NCBI RefSeq assembly: GCF_000350225.1
Contig: NW_005179007.1
Coordinates: 124,001 to 188,000, forward strand
Length of the DNA: 64,000 nt
DNA from: Chondrus crispus
Lineage: Eukaryota; Rhodophyta; Florideophyceae; Gigartinales; Gigartinaceae
Reading direction: 5' to 3'
In this document: in pieces, positions 29,674-39,215 of the stretch
How positions within the stretch are numbered: the first letter of the stretch is position 1
Layout of the letters: every line of letters starts with the position of its first letter
Made by a program: the position numbers and the translations under genes
Notes under the pieces: model-generated
What the model was told of the DNA's origin: nothing
Seen by the model: the letters and a program-made list of their open reading frames with translations, nothing else
Databases searched by the model: none

Positions 29674-30053
29674 AATCACTCCTGTCCCATCGAATCTGCA
29701 CACGAGCGCAACACTCGACAGGTGGCTGCACAAGCAGCGTTCGGTTCGGCATCGCGCCAGGTACATAGCTATCAACTAGGTTGGGGCAAATAAACGCTGC
29801 ATGTGAACTTCAGCTGCAACTCAGCGGCACGGATGCATTTTCTTGACCAAGTGATTCTCCGGCACTGAACTTAGTCTTTGCTATCAATAGCACATGAGCA
29901 CACTCAGAAATCTGCGACCAATGGACAAGAGATCAAAATTTGTTGGCGCGCAAATTGACCGAAAAAGACCTTTTATTGGGGAAAGGGGAATTCCTCGCGT
30001 CAATCACAGGCATACACAGCAAGACCGGCTCGAGCACACCACACATACACATC
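29674..30053. other. Intergenic, no gene seen
   Basis: 380 bp between tandem plus-strand genes. The upstream extension of the MoCF frame into this region begins with TTG and lacks an ATG. Confidence 0.5.
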
Positions 30054-30953
30054 ATGCTCTGTTTCGCTGCTCAGTCTTCAAACTTTGCCGCTCGCGCACT
30101 CCGACGGTCCTTGCATCGCACAAGCGTGTGCACGCAGTATACTCGCAGGCGACTAGCCCCAGAACGAAGGCTGCAAACGTCAGCGGTTGGTACCAACATG
30201 ATACTCGATCGGAAATCCGCTGCTGCAGTGGTAATCGGCGACGAGATACTGACCGGCAAGACGCAAGACGCAAACACTCAAACGCTGGCGAAATTCCTAG
30301 TAGAGCACGGCGTAGTGCTGACGAAAACGGAAACGATACTAGATGACATCGACACGATCTCGGCGACAGTGCGGCGGCTCTCCAAAGAACACGACCTGGT
30401 GTTCACATCTGGTGGGATTGGCCCGACATTGGACGACCTGACGTACGCCGGGGTGGCCAAGGCGTTCGGATTGCCGCTGGAGGAGCACAAGGAGACGCTG
30501 AGAATGATGCGGGAGATTCAGCCGCACATGGAGATCAACGCGGCGCGGTTGCGCATGGCCATCTTGCCCGCACCGTGCGAGACGTTCTGGACCGGCGAAC
30601 TTTGGGTGCCGCTTGCGTGCGTGAACCGCAACGTGTATGTTCTGCCGGGGATTCCCAGTCTCTTCTCAAAGATGCTGGGGTCCGTGCCCAAGGAGCGGCT
30701 CGGGGAGGTGCGTGCGCGAGCGCGAGCCGTGGTGCTATGCGAGCTTTCCGAGGGTGACCTCGCGGCGACGCTCGACGAGGCGCATGGCAAGAACGCGGAC
30801 CTGGCGTTCGGCAGCTACCCCGCTACGACAGAAGACACGCGCAAGCTGTACCGGACCAAGATCACGGTGGAGGGCGACGACGAGGAGGAGGTGGCCATGG
30901 CGGCGCAGGAGGTGTGCGTCGCGGTGCAAGGGAGACTTTGGGAGGACCAGTAG
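30054..30953 (+). CDS. MoCF/CinA-like domain protein, organelle-targeted
   Basis: A 299-residue protein. The ATG was chosen because it gives MLCFAAQSSNFAARALRRSL, an Arg-rich presequence typical of mitochondrial import. The core is a molybdopterin-binding (MoCF_biosynth) fold: AAVVIGDEILTGKTQDANTQ, then DDIDTISATVRRLS, then the signature FTSGGIGPTLDDLTYAGVAK. This domain occurs in MogA/MoaB, in CinA and in the N-terminal half of human FLAD1. The region after it (VYVLPGIPSLFSKML) matches the CinA/FLAD1-type arrangement rather than MoaB. No C-terminal amidase or FAD synthetase domain is present, so the reaction is open. The stop lies two bases from the stop of the convergent COX16 gene. Confidence 0.85.
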   Translation: MLCFAAQSSNFAARALRRSLHRTSVCTQYTRRRLAPERRLQTSAVGTNMILDRKSAAAVVIGDEILTGKTQDANTQTLAKFLVEHGVVLTKTETILDDIDTISATVRRLSKEHDLVFTSGGIGPTLDDLTYAGVAKAFGLPLEEHKETLRMMREIQPHMEINAARLRMAILPAPCETFWTGELWVPLACVNRNVYVLPGIPSLFSKMLGSVPKERLGEVRARARAVVLCELSEGDLAATLDEAHGKNADLAFGSYPATTEDTRKLYRTKITVEGDDEEEVAMAAQEVCVAVQGRLWEDQ

Positions 30954-30955
30954 AA

Positions 30956-31299
30956 TCACTCCGGGCGCGGGACGGGGACGATGTCGTAGTCGGTGACGGG
31001 CGGGATTTCAAGCTCTGCGAGGTTACGACGCGGCGGAAGGACAACCTTGTTTTCTGTCGACATCAGGGCTTGCTGCTTTGCTACCTCGTCTTTGACCTGA
31101 GCAGGGGGTATGGTGGTGTTAGCTTGAGCGCAAATGGGAGGGGGAAGGGTTGTAAAGATGGTGTTTTTTTGGTGGTTGCATTTAGGCGACGTACTTCGTA
31201 GCGGCCGCGGTTGATATAAGCGAGTCCTTGAAGGCCTGCGACCATGAAGGTGAGGAAGGGGAGGCCGAAGGTGAGGAAAGGCTTGGCTGGTGGCGGCAT
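30956..31299 (-). CDS. COX16: COX16, cytochrome c oxidase assembly factor (2 exons)
   Basis: Exon 1 is 31195-31299 (35 codons) and exon 2 is 30956-31096, with a 98-nt intron (GTACGT..CTCAG). The 81-residue protein begins MPPPAKPFLTFGLPFLTFMV, containing the single membrane helix (FLTFGLPFLTFMVAGLQGLA), followed by NRGRYE at the exon junction, the conserved R-Y-E/D motif of COX16. The C-terminus ends DYDIVPVPRPE, like the VPRP tail of plant and fungal COX16. It is an inner-membrane protein of mitochondria that helps metallate COX2. The size fits the family. It is divergent from GOS28 with 408 bp between starts. Confidence 0.82.
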
Positions 31300-31707
31300 G
31301 TCGGGGGGAGAGAGAGGCAGTTTGTGTTGGATGTCGGTAGATGTGAATGGTGAATTGGGGCGAGAGAAAGGCGTGGGGAAATGTAAAACTTGGATAAGTC
31401 GTTTTCTTTGAAAATTCCTCGGATCCGAGGAATTGTCTTACAGTACGGGCGTCCGTAAGTGGCGAGTTGGGACATCACACTGCTGGACCTCATCTGAGCT
31501 TTATTTGCGGCACTGTCAGCCACCTGTGTGGAAATCAATGCCACAACCGACCAATTCCCGGCTCCACCGCCATCTACACCACCTCCTCAACGATTCCTCC
31601 GCCACTCAACCGCACTTCCAAAGTTATCTCCTCCCACCCTTCAACACCCACCCCTCTCCGCCTTCTCCACGTGCCTCTCCCTTGGAGCTCTAACGCACCG
31701 CGCAGCG
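31300..31707. promoter_or_regulatory. Divergent promoter region between COX16 and GOS28
   Basis: 408 bp between divergent start codons. The right half is a pyrimidine-rich leader (CTCCACC-type). No core element was identified with confidence. Confidence 0.4.
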
Positions 31708-32574
31708 ATGACGCAGTCATGGGACTCCATGCGCAAGGAGGCCCGCATCTTAGAAGTCAACCTTGAAGCCAAGCTCGTCGACTACTCCAAGCTCGCCGCC
31801 TCGCTCCAATCCACCACGCGCTCCTCCTTCGACTCCTCGCGCGGGACCCCGGAAGGTAAGCCCCCACATCATTCCAACCGCCCTCTTTCCTCCTGCGCAC
31901 CCTCCTCCTTCGCGCCCACGTGCTGACCGACGAACGTGCCTCCTCTCCATGCCATGTCTAACCCGGGAGACGAAGCGCTTCAACGGCGGAGCGGCCATCG
32001 CGAGACGCGCGCCGCGGCGGAGGCGATGACAACAGACATGCAGTCGCTCCTGGCGCGCCTGCGCGTCTTGGTAGACGCCATGGGCGTCGCCGTGACTGAA
32101 TCGGGCCCCACGCCCGCGCCCGCACTGCAGCGCACCATGCATAGACACGCTGAGATCTTGCGCGACTACAACCAGGAGTTCCGCAAGACGATGGACGCTT
32201 TGGTCGCGTCGAGGGACCACGCGGATCTCATGGCCGGCGCGGCGGCCGCCGCCGCAGAGGGCGGCCGCGTCAGGGTCGTGGGCGACAGCCCCGGGCTGGA
32301 CGGCTTGTATAAAGAGCGCGCCTCGATTGCTGGCGCGACGACTGGCGCGGATTCCGCGATCGCTACGGGACTGAGCTTGAAAGAAGACTTGGAGAGACAA
32401 CGGGCTATGTTTGCGAGTATGGTCGAGAGGATGGAGACCATGTCTGAGGGGTTGCCGGCGGTTAATCGGTTGATTGGTCAGATTAGAAGGAAGAAGAAGA
32501 GGGATGTGCTTATTATGGCCGCTGTGGTTGGGACTATGCTGTTCATTACGTTTTCGTGGAAGGTTATGCATTGA
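31708..32574 (+). CDS. GOS1: Golgi Qb-SNARE GOS28/GOSR1 (2 exons)
   Basis: Exon 1 is 31708-31855 and exon 2 is 31970-32574; the 114-nt intron has donor GTAAGC, a GCTGAC branch-like site and acceptor GGGAG. The protein has 250 residues. The N-terminus MTQSWDSMRKEARILEVNL matches the GOS28 start (W-x-x-L/M-R-K-x-A-R-x-L-E). A three-helix Habc-like region follows, then the SNARE motif ERMETMSEGLPAVNRLIGQI and the linker RRKKKRD. A C-terminal membrane anchor (VLIMAAVVGTMLFITFSW) ends the protein. GOS28 acts in vesicle fusion within the Golgi and in ER-Golgi transport. The length equals that of animal GOS28. Confidence 0.9.
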
Positions 32575-32740
32575 AGAGGGGAGCAGTGTTGTGGGACGCG
32601 TCCAGTTGTTGCAGATGTACAATTGTTGTTTTTAACTTATAGACAGGGAAGGAGGGTTGGTGCGGGGGTTGGAGAAGAATTCACTACGCCGGCGGTGGTG
32701 GTGCGGAAGGGATACACGGGGTGGAGTGCACACGAAACGG

Positions 32741-33144
32741 CTATGCTTTTGATTTGGCTCTTCCGTAAATGTACATGCCACGGTGGTTCAGCACCTCAAA
32801 CTCCGGGCGAAAGGCGAGGTGCTCCGCCTCCCTGCGCAGCACGATAGAAACGCAGGGAAAAGAATCGTGCTTAGGTGAGAATGCTGGTGGGGCCTTAACC
32901 ACACACAGCGCATTCGACGATCAACCGTGCAGACGTACCATAAGGAAGCGCGCTCCATGCCTAGAGGAACGAGCGGGCCTGCCAGACATGCGGCACCTGC
33001 AAGCGCCAGAACCAGAGCAGCGGCGGACGAAAGCACTTGGGACCGTGGAGAGGCCGTGGATCGGGCAAGAAGAGCGATGGAAAGAGCAGACAGAAGGAGA
33101 AGAGAGGAGCCCAGGAGGTGCGCGGAGCGGGAGAGAGGAGGCAT
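32741..33144 (-). CDS. Small two-helix membrane protein, unknown (2 exons)
   Basis: Exon 1 is 32939-33144 and exon 2 is 32741-32831, with a 107-nt intron (GTACGT donor, TGCGCAG acceptor after a pyrimidine tract). The 98-residue product starts MPPLSRSAHLLGSSLLLLSA. It has two hydrophobic segments (SSLLLLSALSIALL and SAAALVLALAGAACLAG) and a charged tail ending EFEVLNHRGMYIYGRAKSKA. Without splicing the frame runs into unrelated codons, whereas the spliced tail looks protein-like. I do not recognise it. Size and layout fit a small mitochondrial or ER membrane protein. It is convergent with GOS28. Confidence 0.5.
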
Positions 33145-33399
33145 GAAGAGGGGAGCGGGAGGGCACAAAATCACTTTCGGGAGAAGGGGTGCCCGAGAGG
33201 GTACTCGACGATTACATATGTACCGTGGCTACAACCAAACAGACCCATGGTGCCGTCCACGTGTACATGCGGTACAAAACCGATGTCGTGTTTCACCTGT
33301 GCCACGTGTTAAACGTGGAGGGACCTGGCAGAATTAAAGCATGTGCAAGAGAGAGTTGGAGATGGAACACGACAATTCTGTGAGTGTGACGCGTACCGC

Positions 33400-33680
33400 A
33401 TTAATAGAAACTAGTTCGTGTCTATTGGACCGTTTGTCCTCCCTCATATTTGGAAAATAGTTGTTTTATTTTTTCTAGACAACCTAACCCTACCGCGATT
33501 TCACTTCTGTTTTTTGAAACCAGAAGGCCATCACCATAGGTAAACTATTTGCTTGTCGATTCTAGCGAAACCCAACTCGTTGATGTATATGAAGGTGTTC
33601 AAAAGAAAAGTCGGCTTACAGATTGCATTTTTCTTTGAAGTAATTTTATACCAGTAGCATAGAAACATTGCGCTGCGGGC
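33400..33680 (+). repeat. Dispersed repeat, copy A
   Basis: Clearly related to 46358-47070. Shared blocks include TTCTGTTTTTT.AAACCAGA, AGGCCATCACCA, ATTTGCTTGTCGATTCTAG, AACTCGTTGATG, AAGGTGTTCAAAAGAAAAG and CCAGTAGCATAGA, in the same order. Coding potential is absent. It is probably a non-coding part of a transposable element. Confidence 0.8.
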
Positions 33681-34020
33681 TTTCTATTCGGTTCTAACGT
33701 CAGAAACAATTTAGAACGAGTCAGCGTACCAAAGAAAAATAGAAACTGTGGCCGTCAAAGTTGAAAAGAAATAAAATTCGCATATTTTTTTATCTTGTGA
33801 TTACTCTTAGTCGTATAGACACTAGAGTTATGAAAAGGGCTGTGACGAGGGAGCGTCCCAATCTTGTAATCTTGTCTCGGACGGGGCGCTTATTTAAAAA
33901 ACACGGGGACGGTCACCTTTCATTTATAAGAGAGGGCGGCGGATCAGTGCAGGGGCCAATACAGGAGCCTGGAAGGATATCTCTGGATGATTGTCTATTA
34001 GGGACCTGCTATCGGAGTAC

Positions 34021-34049
34021 GGGTTGACTTCCAAAAAGTAAGTCAACCC
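34021..34049. repeat. Hairpin, 10-bp arms
   Basis: GGGTTGACTT and its exact complement flank a 9-base loop. Confidence 0.7.
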
Positions 34050-35571
34050 CTCCTGATGCAGTACAAGTTGAAGTAGAACTGACAGTGTTTACGCACAACA
34101 TAAAAGCATCTGTAGGAGATTGCCCACAAGGCCTGCATGGACAACAACAAAGGGTAACTCGCTTTCAAGAGTTTGTCCGACGAGAAGAAGAAGTGCTCTT
34201 ATTCTTTAAAGGAGATGTGGGTGGCCGTCGTGGCAAATACAAGTGCGGTTACAGTAGAGCAAAGAAAGCTGTGACGCTTCTCACTGGCCAAGTTGCAGTG
34301 AAAGCAACGGGAAACTTATGGTCGGCTTGGTGAGCATGATCGGAAGCAAGCCACATGTCATGTTGGATAGAAACAATGCATAACGACATGGCATTATATA
34401 TAAAAAAAACTTGGTGGAAGAGAAAGGCCGCTGTATCACACCCTACCAAAGATGGTTTTGTAATTGACGAGGCGATGTATTCGTCGCATCAAACGGGGAT
34501 ATAGTGTGCTGTAGACTCGCACGAGGCGGAGGCTGGGAGAAGAATACGTTTGTCGTCGGTAGCAGCAACATGCCCTATACTGTAGCAAGTTTCGAAACGA
34601 CAGCGCACGGGCTCGACTCACGAGAGTCAACGGACCGGATCATCAGCATAGCTAGCATAGCTGAGAGAAGACCTTGTTTCGAAAGGGGCTTTCGAAGCAA
34701 GGTTCCAAATGAAGAGGATCCACAGGATTTCGTGCAAAGCACCACGGGTGGTCAATCTGCCCGCACATTCTGATTGTACTGTACAGACAACCAGAATTGG
34801 GCTGCATGTCGGATGGGTATCAGCGGTGGGACATGGCCCGTCATCCTTATCCTCTCACTCCAGCGCAGCACTCCAGGGCGACTAGGACGGCAGTGTACTG
34901 TACACCGCAGCCCGCACGGACATCAGTCGGGTGGCTTCGTCACGAGCTTTTGAGATGCCTCGAGGTTGCGGAGGCACTAAGCTATGCGCCGTACACTGCG
35001 TACTGTACAATGCACGCAGTGCGCAGGTGCTGTGGAGTGGTGCCAAGGGTAGGAGCTGTGCCGCAACACTGCCCTGATTAGTGTCACTGCAGCGGTGTAG
35101 AGTGACGTTAAAGGCTCAACTGCACGCTAGTGGTTTTTCATGCACGTATACGGCTGTACGATATTGTGCTGTGCAGCAGTGCTAGCTGTTGTTACGGAAG
35201 CCAAGTTTTTTTTGTTTTTTTGTCCAAATTTTTATGTCTTTTTTAGCGTGGAAGACGCACCATGCCCAAAATGATGTCACCCGTTGGACAGGGTGATCAC
35301 GAATGGTGCCTGCCACCCCATGGAGGCCGAAGTTGTGCTCGCTCTCGAGACTCCGGAGCCCACTGTCGCCGCCAACCGATCCGCTCGCTGCGTTCCACCG
35401 GCAATTAAATTCACTCACCCGAATTAGAGCAAAGTAAAGTTTATATGCCTGCAGAGGGGACTTTTCTTACGCGTCTGGTGGCTCTGAAACGCGTTGGCAG
35501 TGCAGAGAGCAGCAACGTTTGCGTTGGCACTGGCGATGATGTTTGCCCACTTGTGCACACCTCACAAAGGA

Positions 35572-35589
35572 CTACCCTTCGAAGGGTAG
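35572..35589. repeat. 18-bp perfect palindrome
   Basis: CTACCCTTCGAAGGGTAG is self-complementary with no spacer. A partial copy (CCCTTGAAGGGTAG) occurs near 46181. Confidence 0.8.
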
Positions 35590-36221
35590 CTGGCTTGAAT
35601 TGCCTCGACCAGTGGCCAGTCTCTAGCAGAAGGCACACATATCTAACCGGTTTCTGCCTTGGTCATCAAAATGTACTACCAAGTGTGATTCACCAGAGTG
35701 ATCGTGTAGAGCGGCTTTGACGACAGAATCTGCGAGTGCGCCTGAATGACCAAAGCGTGGAGCGTCGTGCCGCGCCACGGAGGACTTGTCCACGGGGTGC
35801 ATAACGCACCGTCTCGCGTTCCATCACTGTAAGAAGCCGGTATTCAGCGACCCATTGTACAGTAAAACAGGATACCTCGTGAATCAAGGCGATGGGCGGG
35901 CCGCTGCGCCTTCCTTTCCCATGGCGTTAAGGGAAATCAGGGCGAATGGCCCGTGTGAGCAGTGTGAGGAGGCGCGTTTCATTTTCCGGCGTTTGCCAAC
36001 TACGTCGAGTCACTGTACAGGCACTTCTATCAGACGCTGCGTTGGATGGCACGGAATCTGCCTCAAACCGTGGACTCCGCTGTCAGGGTTGCACGCTGCC
36101 AGTTTCTAATTTGGAAAATGCCACTCTTGCACCTGTTTTTCACAGCCTATCATAATTCCCATATCCCGGCGTTTCCTGGCACCCGTCCTGCCTATGTGAC
36201 GTTTCGAGAGGACCCTCTGCT

Positions 36222-36277
36222 AAACTTGGCATGAATGTATTGGTTTATTTTTCAACCAATACATTCATGCCAAGTTT
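36222..36277. repeat. Perfect 24-bp inverted repeat with 8-base loop
   Basis: The arms 36222-36245 and 36254-36277 (AAACTTGGCATGAATG...) are exactly complementary. A transcript would fold into a strong hairpin of small-RNA-precursor size. No gene covers it. Confidence 0.9.
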
Positions 36278-36575
36278 CAGGGTGCTCGGGTGCTGGCACG
36301 GCGAACTCTTCGTTAGGAACGGCCCTGAGTCGCTGGGGCTGCATCGCTCTGCGACGGCGGCAATGACTCACTGCGGTGCTGCCCACGCGCAAGACAATGT
36401 GCTACCGTCATCTGTGCAGCGTCTTCCGTCGTTTCTCGATTCCGTGCACACAGTAACAAGCCTGCATGGATTTTTACAACAGGCTAGAAAACTAAAACAT
36501 CGACCACAAAAAAAGAAAAAGTGAACCATCTGATACCCGTCATCTACCGGAAGGGAAGGCCAAGCAAAAACCTCT

Positions 36576-37316
36576 CTAAAACTGCACTTTAGCCCTCCTC
36601 CCGCGTGACTTGTTCTCGGCTGGTTTCCATATCCCCATCTCGACAGCCTTCCCCTGCTCAATCTCATGCCTACCTAGCAAATGGCGCACCAACGTCCCGC
36701 TCTCTGTCTTCGCCCCACACACTGGACAGCTCATCCTTTCCTGCCCGGCGTGTTTAGAGCGGCAATGGTTGTGCAAGTGCTCCTTCCTCGCAAAATCCAC
36801 CCTACAATACTCGCATTTGTGCAGCCTCTCCTTGAGATGCACATGCTTCTTGTGTCTTTCCATGTGATGCTTCTGACAAAAGCCGCGAAAGCACACGTCG
36901 CAAGAGAAGGGCCTCGTCTCCAGGTGCACGGCCAACTCATGCTTCTCCATATCATACTTGCGTGTGAACGAGCGTTCACAGCCCCTGACCGTGCACTGAA
37001 ACCTCCGCGGGGACCGCCGCGGCTTCGATATCGCACCTGCTGACACGCGGAGAGGCGCAGCACACGGAGGCAACGCGGGCGAGCCCGGCGCGGTCAGTGG
37101 CGACGCGTGCAACGAAGGGAGCGCATTCGGAGTTGACGGCAGCTCGAAAGGGGAGACGTGCAACGAGAGAAGAGCGTCGCATGTGGGACTTGTCGGCGGC
37201 AGGTCTTCGGGCCTTGGCGCAGCATCGAAGGCCGGCGGAGGCAGGACGAACGGGAGCAGCGGCACGTTGGGGATGAACAGGGACGGATCCGCGTGCGCTG
37301 CTTCGAAGGCTTCCAT
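36576..37316 (-). CDS. Four-finger C2H2 zinc-finger protein
   Basis: A 246-residue protein starting MEAFEAAHADPSLF. Residues 1-100 are Pro/Ser-rich and probably disordered. Four consecutive C2H2 fingers follow (about 106-225), all with H-x4-H spacing: CTVRGCERSFTRKYDMEKH, CDVCFRGFCQKHHMERH, CEYCRVDFARKEHLHNH and CPVCGAKTESGTLVRH. The linkers LETRPF and LKERLH resemble the TGEKP linker class, so binding to DNA or RNA is likely. A basic tail (KSRGRRAKVQF) could serve as a nuclear signal. The target is unknown. The gene lies close to an assembly gap, but its start codon and N-terminus are inside known sequence. Confidence 0.82.
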   Translation of the reverse strand: MEAFEAAHADPSLFIPNVPLLPFVLPPPAFDAAPRPEDLPPTSPTCDALLSLHVSPFELPSTPNALPSLHASPLTAPGSPALPPCAAPLRVSAGAISKPRRSPRRFQCTVRGCERSFTRKYDMEKHELAVHLETRPFSCDVCFRGFCQKHHMERHKKHVHLKERLHKCEYCRVDFARKEHLHNHCRSKHAGQERMSCPVCGAKTESGTLVRHLLGRHEIEQGKAVEMGIWKPAENKSRGRRAKVQF

Positions 37317-37449
37317 TGCTTTGGGCGAGGCGGGAGGCTGGGGTGTTTGTGAGGTGGTAGAGGGGTGCGGAGTGAGGGGAAGGGGGGGGGCGGGACATGG
37401 GGAGGTGGTAAGGCTGGAAACGGTGGTTTAAATGGGCGGGTGGAAGGGG

Positions 37450-37549
37450 NNNNNNNNNNNNNNNNNNNNNNNNNNNNNNNNNNNNNNNNNNNNNNNNNNN
37501 NNNNNNNNNNNNNNNNNNNNNNNNNNNNNNNNNNNNNNNNNNNNNNNNN
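37450..37549. other. Assembly gap (100 N)
   Basis: Exactly 100 undetermined bases. This is probably a placeholder of unknown true length; sequence on its two sides need not be adjacent as drawn. Confidence 0.98.
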
Positions 37550-37725
37550 TTGAAGGGCGCCGGAATCTCCCTCAAGCTCAAGAAGTGTAGCCTCTTCCAA
37601 CCGAAGGTGCACTACCTGGGGGACGTCATTTCCCCCGGTAAGTTGAGCGTCGCCGAAGCGGCAGCGGACGCTTTCAAAACGTTCACGTTCCCGAGGACCC
37701 TGACGCAGGTGCGGTCGTTCCTCGG
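37550..37725 (+). mobile_element. Ty3/Gypsy reverse transcriptase fragment at the gap edge
   Basis: The frame contains ISLKLKKCSLFQPKVHYLGD, VISPGKLSV and TLTQVRSFLGA, the stretch between the catalytic domain of Gypsy reverse transcriptase and RNase H. It differs in sequence from the element at 1-9995. Only this piece is visible. It runs into a G-tract and is a remnant. Confidence 0.85.
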
Positions 37726-37730
37726 GGCGT

Positions 37731-37747
37731 GGGGGGGGGGGGGGGGG
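37731..37747 (+). repeat. Poly-G run (17 G)
   Basis: Follows the Gypsy fragment directly. It may mark a sequence or assembly problem next to the gap. Confidence 0.8.
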
Positions 37748-38343
37748 AGCGCGAGGCCAAAGTTGGTCGGTGTGATCCGTCGATGGGAGTTGAGGGAGTG
37801 TGTTTACGGTTGTCCCTATTTTTTTAAGTGTTTTTTGAGCGTGATTGGAGGTGCTTTAAAAAATTGGAATGGAATGTGGTTGGCCAATGGAGCGATGGAT
37901 GGAATACGATGGTGATCAGCGAGACAGGGAGGATCTAACGTTACCTGCGATTGCGACACGTCCTACACGTCATCCGGAGACCCGCCTTTCGAGTACACGT
38001 CGGCACGCCGGCCAGCGCCTCTTTTTTAGCCTGATTGTTACTGTAACCCCCCGTTTCCTTCCTCCTTCCTTGGCAGGAAGGACTGTAGTTCCTGTGTCAT
38101 GGTTGGACAACGATGACATACAGGAACTACAGTGTCCAAGTGACACTCCCGCACACGTGTCCCTCGCGTGCACGTGTACAGGCATCGTTGACTCCGCCGC
38201 AACACCCCCCCACCCGCCTCAAATCCAATTCCCGTCAACGATTTCTTCTTCACTCGCTTCGCCGACCACCAAATTCCTTCCAAGCGACCTCATCTTCCAA
38301 GCGACCTCATCTTCCAAGCGACCTCATCTTCCTGCTCTTTAAC
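37748..38343. promoter_or_regulatory. Upstream region of TRAX with a hairpin and 17-bp triplication
   Basis: It contains an inverted repeat (CTGTAGTTCCTG at 38083-38094 with its complement at 38121-38132, plus partly pairing flanks). There are also three exact tandem copies of CTTCCAAGCGACCTCAT (38277-38327), ending 16 bases before the TRAX ATG, so probably within its 5' leader. Confidence 0.6.
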
Positions 38344-39215
38344 ATGGTGCGCACACCCTCCTCTGAGGGCCCCTTCAATGCACAATTCAAAGTCTTCGCT
38401 GACGAACTAGACACGGCCAACGACAAGCGCGAGCGCCTCGTCAAGGCGAGTCGCGACGTCACAAGGGACAGCAAGAAGGCCATCTTCTCCCTCCATCGGT
38501 ATGTCCCACACTCCCAAAGCCCCTCACTCGCCTCCACCCTACATACCCACCATCTAACACCCTCTCCGACCATCCGCGCAGCGCAAATCCCTCCAACAAA
38601 CCCGCCATCCTCTCTTCGGCCGCTGCCTCGCTCGCCGCCCTCCGCAAAGTCATTGCCTCACGCATAGTCTCCGAGCTGGACTGCGACTCCGCTGCCCGCT
38701 TCCACCGTGCCTACTCCCCCGGCCTGCAGGAGTACATCGAGGCCCGCACCTTCCACGCCTTTCTCTCCGACGGCACCCTCCTCGCCGCCGACCACATTCA
38801 GAGCGAGATTCGAGCCGCCTACACCGAACATCGAACCAACATGAGTGACGTCGCCGAAAACGTCTTCGTCCTCGACAATGCAGACTACGTCCTCGGCGTC
38901 GCAGATCTCACGGGCGAGCTCATGCGCGTCGCCATCGCCGCCGCCGCGAGGGCTGATCGTAACGCCGTGCGCGACGTCTGGGTACTCATGAATCATATCG
39001 ATCTTGCGTTCAAGGGCTTGCACAAGTATGCCCGGGGTCTCGGAAGGGACTACCCCTCTAAACTCAAAACGCTTGCGAATAGCATCTCTAAGGTGGAACG
39101 CTCCGCTTGCGATCTCGCCGTTCGTGCCGCCGAGTTTGGGGATGACCTACAGAATACTCAACACGACGCCCCCCTCGAGCCTTCGAAGAAGCGAATCCGC
39201 GCCGAGCAATACTAG
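38344..39215 (+). CDS. TSNAX: Translin-associated factor X (TRAX), 2 exons
   Basis: Exon 1 is 38344-38498 and exon 2 is 38582-39215, with an 83-nt intron (GTATGT..CGCAG). The 262-residue protein has the translin-family N-terminal helix FADELDTANDKRERLVKASR with DVTRDSKKAIFSLHR spanning the intron, matching the D-K-x-E-R-L-V-K-x-S-R-D-x-T signature. The second half has FHRAYSPGLQEYIEARTFH and ADYVLGVADLTGELMR, the latter diagnostic for TRAX rather than translin. In animals and fungi TRAX is the catalytic subunit of C3PO with translin, cutting small RNAs and tRNA leaders. A basic tail (KKRIRAEQY) ends the protein. No translin gene lies in the window. Confidence 0.92.

Larger units (their letters stand above)
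33145..36575. other. Gene-free region with repeats and hairpins
   Basis: 3.4 kb without a supported gene. It holds one copy of a dispersed repeat (33400-33680), several inverted repeats and many short frames lacking motifs. TACTGTAC-like words recur around 34770-35010. Confidence 0.55.

Noticed and set aside
29894-30346. 150-codon frame over the start of the MoCF gene
   Set aside because: Shadow frame of the MoCF-like gene with random composition.
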